Shown here: positions 18,654 through 28,366 of the stretch, one piece after another | Layout of the letters: every line of letters begins with the position of its first letter | How positions within the stretch are numbered: the first letter of the stretch is position 1 | Origin: Paraglaciecola sp. T6c | GTDB taxonomy: Bacteria; Pseudomonadota; Gammaproteobacteria; Enterobacterales; Alteromonadaceae | Assembly: GCF_000014225.1 (NCBI RefSeq) | Contig: NC_008228.1 | Location: 62,001-126,000 of the forward strand | Direction of reading: 5' to 3' | DNA: 64,000 nucleotides | Made by a program: the position numbers and the translations under genes | The notes under the pieces: generated by a model | What the model was told of the DNA's origin: nothing | The model's input: the letters and a program-made list of their open reading frames with translations, nothing else | The model's database searches: none

Positions 18654-20669
18654 ATGAAACTCAACCCCGGCCAAAACGACGCGGTAAATTACATCTCTGG
18701 CCCTTGCTTAGTGCTGGCGGGCGCTGGTAGTGGTAAAACCCGTGTTATTACCAATAAGATTGCGTATCTAGTGCGCGAATGCGATATTCCTGCGCGCTAT
18801 ATCGCCGCCGTTACCTTTACCAATAAAGCTTCGCGAGAAATGAAAGAGCGTGTGGCGCAAACGCTTGGGCGAAAAGAAGCTCGTGGGCTAAAGGTCTCTA
18901 CTTTCCATACTTTGGGCCTGAGAATTATCAAAACTGAAGTAAAAACCCTAGGCTTAAAAGCAGGGTTTTCCTTATTTGATGATAAAGACAGTATGGCGCT
19001 GCTCAAGGATTTGACCGATGTGGAGCTGGGCGGCGACAAAGAACAACTGCAACTATTGCAAAGCTGCATTTCTAATTGGAAGAATGATTTGTTGCTGCCA
19101 GAGCAATTACTTAAACGCACGTCCTCAGCGGGGGAAGCGGAGTTTGCTGAGTTTTACCAGCGTTATCAAAATCACTTACGGGCGTACAATGCGTTAGATT
19201 TTGATGATTTGATCCTGTTACCGACTTTATTGCTCAAGCACAATGAAACAGTGCGCCAGAAATGGCAAAGCCGAATTCGTTATTTGTTGGTGGATGAATA
19301 TCAGGATACCAACACCAGTCAATACGAGTTAGTGCGCTTATTGGTGGGTCAGCGTGCGCGCTTCACCGTGGTTGGGGACGATGATCAGTCGATTTATTCG
19401 TGGCGTGGGGCTAGGCCACAGAACTTGGTGTTATTGAGCAAAGATTTCCCTGACTTGAGGGTGATTAAGCTTGAGCAAAACTATCGTTCATCAGGGCGCA
19501 TTTTGCATTGCGCCAATATTCTGATCCAAAACAACCCGCATGTGTTTGAGAAGAAGTTATTCTCTGAATTAGGCTACGGTAGTGAGCTTCGCATCATCAC
19601 TGCTAAAAATGAAGAACATGAGGCCGAGAGGGTGGTCGCTGAACTTATTGCTCACAAGTTTATGCAAGGTACAAGTTTCAAAGATTACGCCATTTTATAT
19701 CGAGGAAACTTCCAATCTCGCTTGTTTGAAAAAGTCCTTATGGCCAACCGTATCCCTTATAAAATAAATGGTGGCACTTCGTTTTTTGGGCGGACTGAAG
19801 TGAAAGACATCATGGCGTACTTACGCCTATTGGTGAATCAAGATGATGATAATGCCCTGTTGCGCATCATCAACACACCCACCCGCGGTATAGGACGCGT
19901 CACGTTAGAAAAGCTTGGAAATTACGCGAACGAAAATCACATTAGTATGTTTGAAGCGGCGTGTTCGCCGATGTTGAGCACCGTGATATCCGGTAAGTCT
20001 CTTGAGTCGGTAGAGCGATTCGCCCGCTGGATAGTGGAACTGTCTGATGAAATAAAACGAAGCGACAGTATTGCAGCCATCCGCCAAATGATTAAAGACA
20101 TGGGTTACGAAGAGTGGCTCTATGAAAGCAGTACCAGCCCTAAAGCGGCCGAAATGGGCATGGGCAACATCAGTACGTTATTTGGCTGGGTTAGCGATAT
20201 GCTTGAAGGTGGAGAGCTAGACCCACCTATGAGCCTACAAGAGGTGGTCAACAGACTCATTCTGCGCGACATGATGGAGCGCGGAGAAGACACAGAAGAA
20301 ACGGATCAGGTGCAACTTATGACGTTGCACTCATCTAAAGGGTTAGAGTTTCCTTACGTATTTATGGTGGGTATGGAAGAGGGGTTGTTGCCCCATCAAA
20401 GTAGTATCGATGAGGACAATATCGAGGAAGAGCGTCGTTTAGCCTACGTGGGGATCACGCGGGCTCAGAAGGAGTTGTTTTTCACCTTAGCCAAAGAGCG
20501 TCGCCAATATGGTGAAGTGATACAACCTGAGCCTAGTCGCTTTTTACACGAACTACCCGCTGATGATATTCACTGGGAAGTGAAGAAACCTAAAGTGAGC
20601 GCCGAGGCCCGCCAGCAAAAGGGCCAAACAGGCATTGCTCACCTGCGGGATATGATGAACAAAAAGTAA
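18654..20669 (+). CDS. rep: ATP-dependent DNA helicase Rep
   Basis: A 3'-5' superfamily 1A helicase that clears protein roadblocks and restarts replication forks. The protein has 671 residues from ATG 18654 ([14 protein letters not shown], aligned with E. coli Rep). Helicase motifs are visible in order: Q motif and Walker A (AGAGSGKT), Ia ([10 protein letters not shown]), II (VDEYQDTN), III ([13 protein letters not shown]), IV (LEQNYRSS), V ([16 protein letters not shown]) and VI ([11 protein letters not shown]). The in-frame start at 18645 would add three residues. Convergent with the next gene, stop to stop 3 nt. Confidence 0.97.
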   Translation: MKLNPGQNDAVNYISGPCLVLAGAGSGKTRVITNKIAYLVRECDIPARYIAAVTFTNKASREMKERVAQTLGRKEARGLKVSTFHTLGLRIIKTEVKTLGLKAGFSLFDDKDSMALLKDLTDVELGGDKEQLQLLQSCISNWKNDLLLPEQLLKRTSSAGEAEFAEFYQRYQNHLRAYNALDFDDLILLPTLLLKHNETVRQKWQSRIRYLLVDEYQDTNTSQYELVRLLVGQRARFTVVGDDDQSIYSWRGARPQNLVLLSKDFPDLRVIKLEQNYRSSGRILHCANILIQNNPHVFEKKLFSELGYGSELRIITAKNEEHEAERVVAELIAHKFMQGTSFKDYAILYRGNFQSRLFEKVLMANRIPYKINGGTSFFGRTEVKDIMAYLRLLVNQDDDNALLRIINTPTRGIGRVTLEKLGNYANENHISMFEAACSPMLSTVISGKSLESVERFARWIVELSDEIKRSDSIAAIRQMIKDMGYEEWLYESSTSPKAAEMGMGNISTLFGWVSDMLEGGELDPPMSLQEVVNRLILRDMMERGEDTEETDQVQLMTLHSSKGLEFPYVFMVGMEEGLLPHQSSIDEDNIEEERRLAYVGITRAQKELFFTLAKERRQYGEVIQPEPSRFLHELPADDIHWEVKKPKVSAEARQQKGQTGIAHLRDMMNKK

Positions 20670-20672
20670 GCT

Positions 20673-23291
20673 CTAAATCGGCAGTGTTACTTGAGATGGG
20701 GCTTCTAAATAGGGTCCTTGACCCAATTGACAGCCAACTGAGCGCAGTAGGTCTACTTGCTCTTTGTCACTGATCCCTGAGACGATTAACCTAAAGCTGA
20801 GTTGTTCCGACATGGCGTATACGGATTGTATGAGTTTTAAATTTCGCTCTGATCTTGGGATAGTCTTCACAAAGCGATGATCGACTTTGACAAAATCAAA
20901 CGGATAAGAATACAAGTAACTTAGCGATGCCAAGCCACTGCCAAAATTGTCCAGCACCAACTTAATGCCTGATCGTTTTAAATGCTTAATCGCTGGCAGA
21001 CTAAATTGGGAGCGTCGATTTAAATCGTTCTCGTCAAACTCAAAAATTAGCCGCTTAGGATCAATTCCCCTATCCCTAATATCTTGAATAAGCTGCACAG
21101 CAGCTTCGCTATGGGTTAAATAATGGATTGATAAATTAACGGCTACTTTATAATACTCGTTGTTAGCATAAGAGGTCAGTGGCTGGCTCAACATCGCATA
21201 CGCAGCTCTAAGCATGTAGTTGTCCATTTCAACCACCAGGCCACTATGTTCAGCAATTTGCCAAAAGCTGTCACGATCCATGATACCCAGTTTAGGGTGT
21301 ACCCAGCGAACTCTGCATTCATCGTATAAGTGCGTACTATCTGTCATATTAAAGACTGGATGTGAGTAGACATCAAAGGCTTCATTTTTGAGTGCTTTAC
21401 GAAATTCAGTTTCAATTTCTAACTCTTCAAGCAGCTTCTTGCGCATGGTTAAATCAAACACTACGTACTGACCGCGGCCTTGAGACTTTGCTTGGTACAT
21501 AGCGGCGTCAGCATCTCGCACTATTTCACTCGCTGAGCGGTAACCACTTTCAAGGTATGCGATACCAATACTGGCGCCAGAGAAAATTTCTCGGCCATCT
21601 AAAACAAATGGTGTGGCAATTGATTCGATAATACGTGTAGAGATAATCTCAACGTCTTCTGGGGAGTCGAAATTATCCAGCAAAATCACAAACTCATCGC
21701 CCCCTAAACGAGCAAGCAAATCATGGCCTCGAATACAGTGGTTGATTCGACTAGCGACCTCTATCAAGAATGAATCACCTGCGTGATGGCCGATGGTGTC
21801 GTTAATTTGTTTGAAACGGTCTAAATCAATAAACACTACCGCAAAATTATTATGTTGATAGCGCTTCTTATTGGCCAAAGCCTGACTCAATCGAGCATTA
21901 AACATGGTGCGGTTAGGTAAATCTGTTAAGGCATCGTGATGAGCATCGTGTACCAGTTTCTGCTGAATGGCTTTGCGCTCTTCGATTTGCTTCTGTAGAT
22001 ATTGATTGGCTTTGTTAAGCTCTTCAGTGCGCTCTTTAACTTTCTCAGTAAGTTGCTGGTTATACGCCTGGATCGCGTCTGACGAGCGTTTACGCTCTAA
22101 TGCAACGGCAATATGATGGGAAACAAAACGCAGCAGTTCCAGATCACGTAACGAGTAATGCTCAGTTTGGCTATAGCTTTGGATCGCAATAACACCCGAT
22201 ATCTCACCGTCTACCACAAGTGGAGAGCCTAGCCACGAATTGTTCTGTTCAATCATATTCTTGGCGGTAATGGCATCTATTTCATTATTTGCAGTGAGCT
22301 CTTTCACCTTAGAAGGGTTAATCAGCTCAGCACTGCCAGAGCGAAGCACGAATTCAGTGAGACCAAAACCGATTTCTCTTGATTCTATGACGGTGTTGAT
22401 TTCATCAGAATAATAAGGAAATTCAAGACGGGTATTATCCGCGCTAATAGTGGCAATATAACAGTTGGGTGCACTGATAAGCCGAGCAATAATTTCATGC
22501 AATGAAGCGTAAAAATCCGCCATGTTGCCGTCTACCGAGGCTGACAACTCTGATATCTCGAACAGAGCATTTTGCAGCGATTCTACTTTTTGGCGCTCGT
22601 TAATTTCTTCTTGTAATTCTTCGTTAATGTTCTGAAGTTGCTTGGTGCGCTCACGAATAGTTTGCTCATTCATTTCGCGGCTTTTTACCCTGTCGACGGT
22701 ATTAACGATATGCTGCGAAACAAACAGCAGAATGTCTAAATCTTCTTGGTTATAGCGAATAGATTTATCGTAACTTTGCACCACCATGGCGCCAATCACT
22801 TGGTTACCACGCTTTAAAGGTACGCCAATCCAATCAACAGGACCGGAACCTATCTGTTTTACGTTAATTTGATTGAGCTGAGTCTCGCGGGTTTCTTCAG
22901 TTAAAAATAAATAGTCACCGGTGCGTAACACATAGCCTGTAAAACCTTCCATTAATTCACTTGCGGGGATTTGACGCAACGCTACTTCGTCAAACTGGTC
23001 TACAAAATACACGAAGTCGACAACTTCATCGACTTGATCGTAGAACGCCACATAAAAGTTCTGGGCATTCATAAAGCGACCAATGATGTCGTGGATAGCG
23101 GGGTATAGACGTGACAACTCTCCTACTGAGCTCGCTAATTCAGAGATATCAAAAAGGGATTTTTGAATGGCTTCTGAATGCTTATATTTTTCAGTAAGTT
23201 GTTGTAATTGAGGAACTAATTCACGTAACTCTTCAATGGATAAGTTATCGGGAATATTGCTCATTTGAATATGGGTTGAGGACGCGTGCAC
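20673..23291 (-). CDS. GAF-GAF-GGDEF-(degenerate EAL) signalling protein
   Basis: An 872-residue soluble protein: an N-terminal helical stretch, GAF 1 (about residues 45-205), a coiled coil, GAF 2 (about 240-395), another coiled coil, GGDEF (RLGGDEFVILL near 529), then an EAL-like domain from about 640. The two GAF domains repeat an ALFDISELASSV / ALFEISELSASV element. The diguanylate cyclase motif is intact. The EAL domain has lost key residues: EAL is replaced by ECR, ELTE by EFDE, DDFGTG by DNFGSG, and EGVE by SGIS. It is therefore probably a cyclase with a non-catalytic EAL fold. No membrane segment seen; the GAF ligands are unknown. Confidence 0.93.
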   Translation of the reverse strand: MHASSTHIQMSNIPDNLSIEELRELVPQLQQLTEKYKHSEAIQKSLFDISELASSVGELSRLYPAIHDIIGRFMNAQNFYVAFYDQVDEVVDFVYFVDQFDEVALRQIPASELMEGFTGYVLRTGDYLFLTEETRETQLNQINVKQIGSGPVDWIGVPLKRGNQVIGAMVVQSYDKSIRYNQEDLDILLFVSQHIVNTVDRVKSREMNEQTIRERTKQLQNINEELQEEINERQKVESLQNALFEISELSASVDGNMADFYASLHEIIARLISAPNCYIATISADNTRLEFPYYSDEINTVIESREIGFGLTEFVLRSGSAELINPSKVKELTANNEIDAITAKNMIEQNNSWLGSPLVVDGEISGVIAIQSYSQTEHYSLRDLELLRFVSHHIAVALERKRSSDAIQAYNQQLTEKVKERTEELNKANQYLQKQIEERKAIQQKLVHDAHHDALTDLPNRTMFNARLSQALANKKRYQHNNFAVVFIDLDRFKQINDTIGHHAGDSFLIEVASRINHCIRGHDLLARLGGDEFVILLDNFDSPEDVEIISTRIIESIATPFVLDGREIFSGASIGIAYLESGYRSASEIVRDADAAMYQAKSQGRGQYVVFDLTMRKKLLEELEIETEFRKALKNEAFDVYSHPVFNMTDSTHLYDECRVRWVHPKLGIMDRDSFWQIAEHSGLVVEMDNYMLRAAYAMLSQPLTSYANNEYYKVAVNLSIHYLTHSEAAVQLIQDIRDRGIDPKRLIFEFDENDLNRRSQFSLPAIKHLKRSGIKLVLDNFGSGLASLSYLYSYPFDFVKVDHRFVKTIPRSERNLKLIQSVYAMSEQLSFRLIVSGISDKEQVDLLRSVGCQLGQGPYLEAPSQVTLPI

Positions 23292-23343
23292 AAACAGTCT
23301 ATTTATAGTTATTTTTATGCGTTCAAAATAAACTATTCGTTAC

Positions 23344-23373
23344 AAAAAGGCCACCCTTAAGGTGGCCTTTTTA
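23344..23373. terminator. Rho-independent terminator (cytochrome c5)
   Basis: AAGGCCACC stem paired with GGTGGCCTT, flanked by A-run and T-run so it can act in both directions. It lies just below the stop of the cytochrome gene on the minus strand. Confidence 0.85.
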
Positions 23374-23400
23374 TGAACAAATTTTTACAAAAACAACTAA

Positions 23401-23799
23401 TTACAGACCTTCTGTCATGTGTTCGATAGCTGCTTTTATCTCGTCATCTGAACAATCAGCGCACGTTCCACGAGGAGGCATCGCATTAATACCGTTAATG
23501 GCATTTTGCCATACAGTATCGAAGCCTTTTTCTAAGCGAGGTGCCCAATCAGCAGCATTTTGGAATTTTGGTGCACCCAAAACACCAGAGCTATGACACG
23601 CCACACACGCAGCTCCATAAACGTCAGCGCCAGAACGAGGTCCGCCAGCAGATGCTGTTTCAGCTTTGGCGCCGGCAACATGCACTTTGCCAACCGGGGC
23701 AATACGTGATTTTATTTCATCATCAGAGTTAACCGCTGCATTAGCTGTGAAAATCGATGCTAAGCCTAAAAACATGCACAATAAAAATTTACGTTTCAC
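23401..23799 (-). CDS. Cytochrome c5
   Basis: A small periplasmic monoheme cytochrome c. Signal peptide MKRKFLLCMFLGLASIFTANA, a low-complexity linker, then the heme site CVACH, the distal Met region (INAMPPRG) and the second cysteine pair CADC typical of c5 cytochromes. The start is taken as GTG at 23799 because a GGAG site lies 6 nt upstream and the signal peptide then begins correctly; an in-frame ATG at 23823 adds eight residues. It carries electrons between bc1-type complexes and terminal oxidases (family knowledge). Followed by a strong terminator. Confidence 0.92.
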   Translation of the reverse strand: MKRKFLLCMFLGLASIFTANAAVNSDDEIKSRIAPVGKVHVAGAKAETASAGGPRSGADVYGAACVACHSSGVLGAPKFQNAADWAPRLEKGFDTVWQNAINGINAMPPRGTCADCSDDEIKAAIEHMTEGL

Positions 23800-23908
23800 T
23801 ATTTTCTCCACGTCAGGGATCACCCTGCTTATCGTTGCTGCTAAATAATCTGCTGAGATTATAACGACTAATTAAGTGTGAACAACCATTTATGTAATAC
23901 GTAAGATT

Positions 23909-24748
23909 TTAATAGCTTGGTTTTTGGCGAATATAACTGGCGAATTTGGGGATCCCGTTAATGGTTAAATCGTAATATTTGAAAGTGATCACTGCCCCAA
24001 TGGGCGGTGGTGACAAGCGTTCTTGATCAGAAAAGCCGCTGCCGATTTTAAATACTTTACCATTGCTCATTTGCACACGAATAGAGCCCATCATTCCTTG
24101 GTACTTGCCATTACCTGGTAAATGCGCCAACACTATGGCTTCAGCATCTTGATGCTTCTTAAGCTTTAACACATTGTCACTCCGTGAGGGCGTATATAGC
24201 GCATCTTCGTGGTGCAGCATTAATCCTTCGCCACCACCATCAATTACTTGATCAAGCAACTGCATAAGCGCTGATTTACTATGGAGCTTTTGTTGAGGGA
24301 TGACTTGCAAGTGAGGTAGGTTCGCTTGTTGCACTAATACTTCCAGCATTCGCAAACGTTCACTAAAGGCGCCTGTAAACTCGGGTAAATCAAACAACAT
24401 AAATTTTACCTCTCGCCAGTCATCCCCTGGCTCGTGGGTTAACACCACTGAAGCCGTTTTTTCAAAGCGTTGCCTGGCAATCCATAATTCACCATCAAAA
24501 ATATGTTTGGGTAAGCCGTTGGTAAACCATTGCGGGGCAAATATGGGGTTACCCGTGCGTGTGAGTAGTCTACTACCATCCCAACGAGCCCGAATGCCGT
24601 CTAGCTTTTCACTCACAAGATAGTCAGAGACGTTAACAGCATCATTGAAACGATTGGCTAACTCGATTTCTGGCTTGGTTAAGGCAAGTACCGTAGAGCT
24701 GTGAATGCTTATTAAGAAAATTAAAATAGGGGGCGTGAACACTGACAT
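23909..24748 (-). CDS. Periplasmic ATP-dependent DNA ligase (LigE type)
   Basis: A minimal ATP-dependent DNA ligase of 279 residues with an N-terminal signal peptide (to about residue 22, VLA-L). It has the adenylation motif I SEKLDGIRARWDG with the nucleophilic Lys, motif III-like FDGELW, motif IV GGEGLMLHH and motif V LKLKK, followed by an OB domain ending in FASYIRQKPSY. LigE enzymes of this type seal nicks outside the cytoplasm, and a role in DNA uptake has been proposed. The start at ATG 24748 is preferred to TTG 24769 on signal-peptide form. Stands alone. Confidence 0.9.
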   Translation of the reverse strand: MSVFTPPILIFLISIHSSTVLALTKPEIELANRFNDAVNVSDYLVSEKLDGIRARWDGSRLLTRTGNPIFAPQWFTNGLPKHIFDGELWIARQRFEKTASVVLTHEPGDDWREVKFMLFDLPEFTGAFSERLRMLEVLVQQANLPHLQVIPQQKLHSKSALMQLLDQVIDGGGEGLMLHHEDALYTPSRSDNVLKLKKHQDAEAIVLAHLPGNGKYQGMMGSIRVQMSNGKVFKIGSGFSDQERLSPPPIGAVITFKYYDLTINGIPKFASYIRQKPSY

Positions 24749-25002
24749 AATGAGATCGCCTTTCAACAAAAATTAGCTTACAGCTTAGTTCATAAGTGTG
24801 AGCCATGATTTGTTGTCACAAAGGGCCTCGGAATTAAGGCTAATTACAGAGTCAAAGATCGAGGGATTGCCGGATATAGCACCAAAATAGGTAAACTAGT
24901 GACGGGCTAAAGTGGACTGTTGCCGGTAGGCCTATCGACTGTCATCGCGGCGCTCGCTCCGAGCCTTCGCTTGGAGCGAGTTATTGTGGCCTTCTAATCA
25001 GG

Positions 25003-25830
25003 TCAGTGATTTTCAGTTTGTTGCAAGAAGTCACTGATCAGTTTTGTGACCTTCTCCGGTTGCTCGTCAATAGACCAGTGGCCTGCGTTCTCCAACCATA
25101 CTAGGGATGCATTAGGAATGGTCTGTGCTAATTGAGGAGCATATTCAGGCTTTTGAAAATTATCGTGATCGCCCCACAGTATTAGCGTTTTATGGGGCAG
25201 GTGTTTGAGCTCGCCCGCAATGGCTTGAGTATACTCTTTGTTAAGCCTTCTTAAATTACGAAACATGGCCGCTTTACCTTGATCGCTACTCCACTGGCCC
25301 ACATACAAGCGAACCAGTTCTTCGGTCATTACACTTTGGTCATAGACGCCCTTAGGCAAGAAATCTTTCAGAATACTCACTAACTCGTCGGTAGTGGTTT
25401 TTTCCTCCACGCCGGGCTCTAAAAGAGGAGTAAATTCCGGGATAGGCCAGGAATCGAAACACACACTGTCTATTAGTACGATCGCATCCACCTTCTCCGG
25501 ATGTTTAACGGCCATAAGCTGAGCTACACCACCGCCGATGTCGTGGCCGGCGATATTGGCACGTGAAATCCCCAGCGCCCCCATAAATTTACTCATGATC
25601 CTGCTCTGAGCATTTATAGAAACATCAGTGTCTTGTGGCATGTCTGACTCACCGTAATTGAGCAAATCGGGTGCTATTACTCGATACTGGGAGGAAAGTT
25701 GTGGCATAACGTTTCGCCACAACGTCCTGTTCGTCGGTATACCATGGAATAACAACAATGGAGTACCTTCTCCCATTTCTTCATATGCTATTTGATGTCC
25801 TTCAACGGTAACGTATTTTGTCGTGCTCAT
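25003..25830 (-). CDS. Alpha/beta-fold hydrolase with Asp nucleophile
   Basis: A 275-residue cytoplasmic alpha/beta hydrolase. HGIPTNRTLWRNV carries the oxyanion loop, AGHDIGGGVAQL is the nucleophile elbow with Asp in place of Ser, WGDHDNF holds the acid, and NAGHWSIDEQP holds the catalytic His. An Asp nucleophile puts it with the haloalkane/haloacetate dehalogenase and epoxide hydrolase groups; the real substrate cannot be read. Monocistronic: more than 200 nt separate it from the ligase gene downstream. Confidence 0.87.
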   Translation of the reverse strand: MSTTKYVTVEGHQIAYEEMGEGTPLLLFHGIPTNRTLWRNVMPQLSSQYRVIAPDLLNYGESDMPQDTDVSINAQSRIMSKFMGALGISRANIAGHDIGGGVAQLMAVKHPEKVDAIVLIDSVCFDSWPIPEFTPLLEPGVEEKTTTDELVSILKDFLPKGVYDQSVMTEELVRLYVGQWSSDQGKAAMFRNLRRLNKEYTQAIAGELKHLPHKTLILWGDHDNFQKPEYAPQLAQTIPNASLVWLENAGHWSIDEQPEKVTKLISDFLQQTENH

Positions 25831-26540
25831 ATTAGCTTCTCCTTTTAGTCAAAATTCGAGATGGCACTTCCTCTTTCTAAATCTTCGTTCCTTTTCACCA
25901 ACTGAGCTAACTAACGCAGCGTTATTCCGCATAAAGCCAACTTAGAATGAAGTGCTTGAAACTTACCTAAACAGACAAAGCAAATTCCATCCCAATAAGC
26001 TCGGATGAATGTTTGTCTGTAACAGGTCGCCGCTGTTAATTATTGTTAAACCTTGGGAGGGCTTGCCGTAGCTGGTTGGAGGAGGTACCCGAAAGAACGT
26101 GATTATTTTACTCAATAGTGGAAAGGCTGTGTGTGGGGAAGGTGAGCGGTAAAGACGATCGAGAAATTAAGGACATTCAAGAGAAATAATTACATTGCTC
26201 TACATCATTTCGCTGCTCCCTGTGACAGACCAGTTTTTTTGAAATATGGAAGGTTGATGAGCGTTCCGTCTTGGTACGACCAAAAATAAAAAAAAGCCCC
26301 AACGGACGACGTTGAACTAATGAAAAAGCGCGACGATGCAAAACGCGCAAGAAAAGACGAAAAAGTATAAAAACGTGAAAGTCTAGAGGAGCATGGCGGT
26401 GTGGATGTAACATCCCATCCATAGTGTTTGTTACCAGCCCTGCCATCCTTGCCAGCTCGTTCTGCCAGATGCTGCTGCGCAGCTAAAGAGACTGGCTTTA
26501 CCCCAGTCGCGGTACCCGCGTTTTGAGACTATCTAAAAAC
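25831..26540. other. Gene-free stretch with tRNA-like and terminator-like fragments
   Basis: No convincing coding sequence on either strand. It contains a 13-nt match to the D-arm part of the tRNA-Phe gene (ACCAACTGAGCTA near 25899) and, at about 26286-26315, a copy of the left arm and loop of the tRNA-Phe terminator without its right arm. This looks like debris from past duplication or integration beside a tRNA gene (inference). Confidence 0.5.
26286..26315. repeat. Partial duplicate of the tRNA-Phe terminator
   Basis: The run AAAAAGCCCCAACGGACGAC followed by GTTGA matches the terminator at 26541-26578 base for base, but the closing GGCTTTTT arm is missing, so this copy no longer folds fully. 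The two copies lie about 255 bp apart. Confidence 0.75.
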
Positions 26541-26578
26541 AAAAAAGCCCCAACGGACGACGTTGAGGCTTTTTCGTT
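26541..26578. terminator. Terminator downstream of tRNA-Phe
   Basis: Hairpin AAAAAGCC..CAACG (GACGA loop) CGTTG..GGCTTTTT, with T-rich ends on both strands. Placed 9-46 nt beyond the CCA end of the minus-strand tRNA-Phe, so it most likely ends that transcript. Confidence 0.82.
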
Positions 26579-26586
26579 TTTAATAA

Positions 26587-26662
26587 TGGTGCCCAGACGC
26601 GGAATCGAACCACGGACACGAGGATTTTCAATCCTCTGCTCTACCAACTGAGCTATCTGGGC
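26587..26662 (-). tRNA. tRNA-Phe (anticodon GAA)
   Basis: A 76-nt minus-strand tRNA with encoded CCA. It reads GCCCAGATAGCTCAGTTGGT at the 5' end, the anticodon stem-loop AGGATTGAAAATCCT with GAA at its centre, the TTCGATTC T-loop, and an acceptor stem closing on TCTGGGC. It closely matches bacterial tRNA-Phe. Single gene with its own promoter and terminator. Confidence 0.97.
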
Positions 26663-26709
26663 AAATCTGTTAACGTTGCTGGCTTGTGCCTGCTTCGTTG
26701 TGGGTGCGT

Positions 26710-26738
26710 ATTAAACGGATTCTCGGCATTCAAGTCAA
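26710..26738 (-). promoter_or_regulatory. Probable sigma-70 promoter of tRNA-Phe
   Basis: On the minus strand TTGACT (complement of 26733-26738) and TTTAAT (complement of 26710-26715) are separated by exactly 17 nt. They are followed by a GC-rich stretch (ACGCACCC), as in stringently controlled stable-RNA promoters. The predicted start lies about 40 nt before the tRNA 5' end. Confidence 0.6.
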
Positions 26739-26839
26739 CTACTTTATGCGATTTATTTTCGCTTTATTGACTGTTTGCTTGAAAAATGTGCACCACTGGT
26801 TGAGTTGCGCACGATTTTATCGAAAATCCACATATATGG

Positions 26840-27112
26840 TTATGATTTTGGCGGAACGTAACCTTCAATATCAGGCTCTTTTCCTTCGAACAAATACGCC
26901 TGCATTTGTGTTTCAAGGAAATTACGTGCAGTGGGCTCCATCATATTTAACTTTTTCTCGTTAATTAGCATAGTTTGTTTCTTTTGCCACTCAGTCCATG
27001 CTTCTTTGGAAATATTGTCGAATATCTTTTTACCGAGTTCACCTGGGTAAAGTTGAAAGTCTAAACCGTCAGCTTCTTTGTTTAAGTGCTGGCAAAATAC
27101 CGTTCTGCTCAT
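26840..27112 (-). CDS. yggX: Probable Fe(2+)-trafficking / oxidative-damage protection protein
   Basis: A 90-residue cytoplasmic protein matching Ygg[20 protein letters not shown] at the start with the conserved Cys7, then [17 protein letters not shown] and [17 protein letters not shown]. In E. coli it protects iron-sulfur clusters. The start at 27112 is preferred to 27124 because the family begins MSRTVFC and an AAGGTG site precedes it. It lies 113 nt downstream of mutY, the conserved mutY-yggX order. Confidence 0.96.
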   Translation of the reverse strand: MSRTVFCQHLNKEADGLDFQLYPGELGKKIFDNISKEAWTEWQKKQTMLINEKKLNMMEPTARNFLETQMQAYLFEGKEPDIEGYVPPKS

Positions 27113-27225
27113 GCTAATTCTCACCTTGTGTATGAAAAGCCAGCTAATACCGACCTTGTTTCGCGCATTCTAGCAAATTCAACGCTGCGTGCTAAGCAAT
27201 GTATCGCGTTGATTCAACATGCTCT

Positions 27226-28290
27226 TTAAAGTTGGGTCTGACATACCGTAAGTAATTTTTTGGTGGGGGCCGCTAAGCCAACATTGGGTTGATTGAGTAA
27301 GTCATACCAGATTTGCTGCTTCTCATTAATCTGTAATGATGTAGGTTGTGCAAGTTGCAAAATAACAGGCTGAATATCCAAATGAAAATGGCTGAATGTA
27401 TGGCGAAAAGGCTCAAGCGTAACGCGTGTATAATCGCTTAGTCCTAGTTGCTGAGCCGTCTTGTCTAGTGCTTCTAATGTGTCGGCTTCATAAAATCCCC
27501 ACAACCCCCCCCACAAGCCTGTGGAGGGTCTTTGATAAATCAATACCTGAGACTGCCACATAGGTATGAGCATGACAGTAGTGCGCACTGGAATGTCTTT
27601 TTTAGGCTTTTTGCCGGGTAATTCACTTTGGCGACCTTGGGCGAAAGCCAAACAGCTTTGTTGTAAAGGGCAGTTATCGCATTTTGGTTTACTGCGAGTG
27701 CAAATAGTGGCACCCATGTCCATCATCGCTTGTGTGTAATCACCGGTACGTGAGCTTGGGGTAAGCGAATCGGCGTATTGCCATAGCGCTTGTTCAACGT
27801 CTTTTTTACCCGGCCAACCATCAACTGCAAAATAGCGAGCTAACACCCGCTTCACGTTGCCATCTAATATGCTGTGATGTTGCCCGCAGGCTAATGACAG
27901 AACTGCACCAGCAGTAGAGCGACCAATACCTGGTAAAGCGACTACATCGTTTATGTCTGGCGGAAAAACTCCACCATACTCATCTCGAATAACTTGTGCT
28001 GCTTTTTGTAAATTTCTGGCGCGAGCGTAGTAACCTAAACCCGTCCAGTGGTGCAATACTTCATCTTGCGGGGCATTGGCCAAGCTTAAAATGTCAGGGA
28101 AGCGCAGCATGAATTTTTGATAATAGGGAATAACCGTTTTGACTTGGGTTTGTTGAAGCATAATTTCTGACACCCAAACAGAGTAAGGGGTTTTCCCTTG
28201 CTGCCAGGGTAAGTCTTTGCGACCATGGCTATCAAACCAAGTCAATATTCGGTTTGCAAAAGATGATGTTAGCTGAGACTGAGATTGCAC
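27226..28290 (-). CDS. mutY: Adenine DNA glycosylase
   Basis: Removes adenine mispaired with 8-oxoguanine. The 354-residue protein has the catalytic-Glu helix [13 protein letters not shown], the helix-hairpin-helix region [16 protein letters not shown] and [16 protein letters not shown], the [14 protein letters not shown] segment, and the 4Fe-4S ligands C-x6-C-x2-C-x5-C ([17 protein letters not shown]). The C-terminal NUDIX-like domain recognises 8-oxoG ([10 protein letters not shown]). Upstream of yggX in a probable operon. Confidence 0.97.
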   Translation of the reverse strand: MQSQSQLTSSFANRILTWFDSHGRKDLPWQQGKTPYSVWVSEIMLQQTQVKTVIPYYQKFMLRFPDILSLANAPQDEVLHHWTGLGYYARARNLQKAAQVIRDEYGGVFPPDINDVVALPGIGRSTAGAVLSLACGQHHSILDGNVKRVLARYFAVDGWPGKKDVEQALWQYADSLTPSSRTGDYTQAMMDMGATICTRSKPKCDNCPLQQSCLAFAQGRQSELPGKKPKKDIPVRTTVMLIPMWQSQVLIYQRPSTGLWGGLWGFYEADTLEALDKTAQQLGLSDYTRVTLEPFRHTFSHFHLDIQPVILQLAQPTSLQINEKQQIWYDLLNQPNVGLAAPTKKLLTVCQTQL

Positions 28291-28366
28291 GGGTTGATAT
28301 ACTGCTTATGCACTTTTAAGTTATGCCTTGATCATACCTCAATTACAGATAAATGGTTCATTTGAA

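Noticed and set aside
24950-24981. Hairpin CTCGCTCC..GGAGCGAG downstream of the alpha/beta hydrolase as a terminator
   Set aside because: Stem of 8 bp but no T-tract on either strand; kept only as a possible structure.
26177-26446. 89-codon minus-strand frame near tRNA-Phe
   Set aside because: Spans the partial terminator copy, is rich in Arg, His and Phe without pattern, and has no ribosome-binding site.
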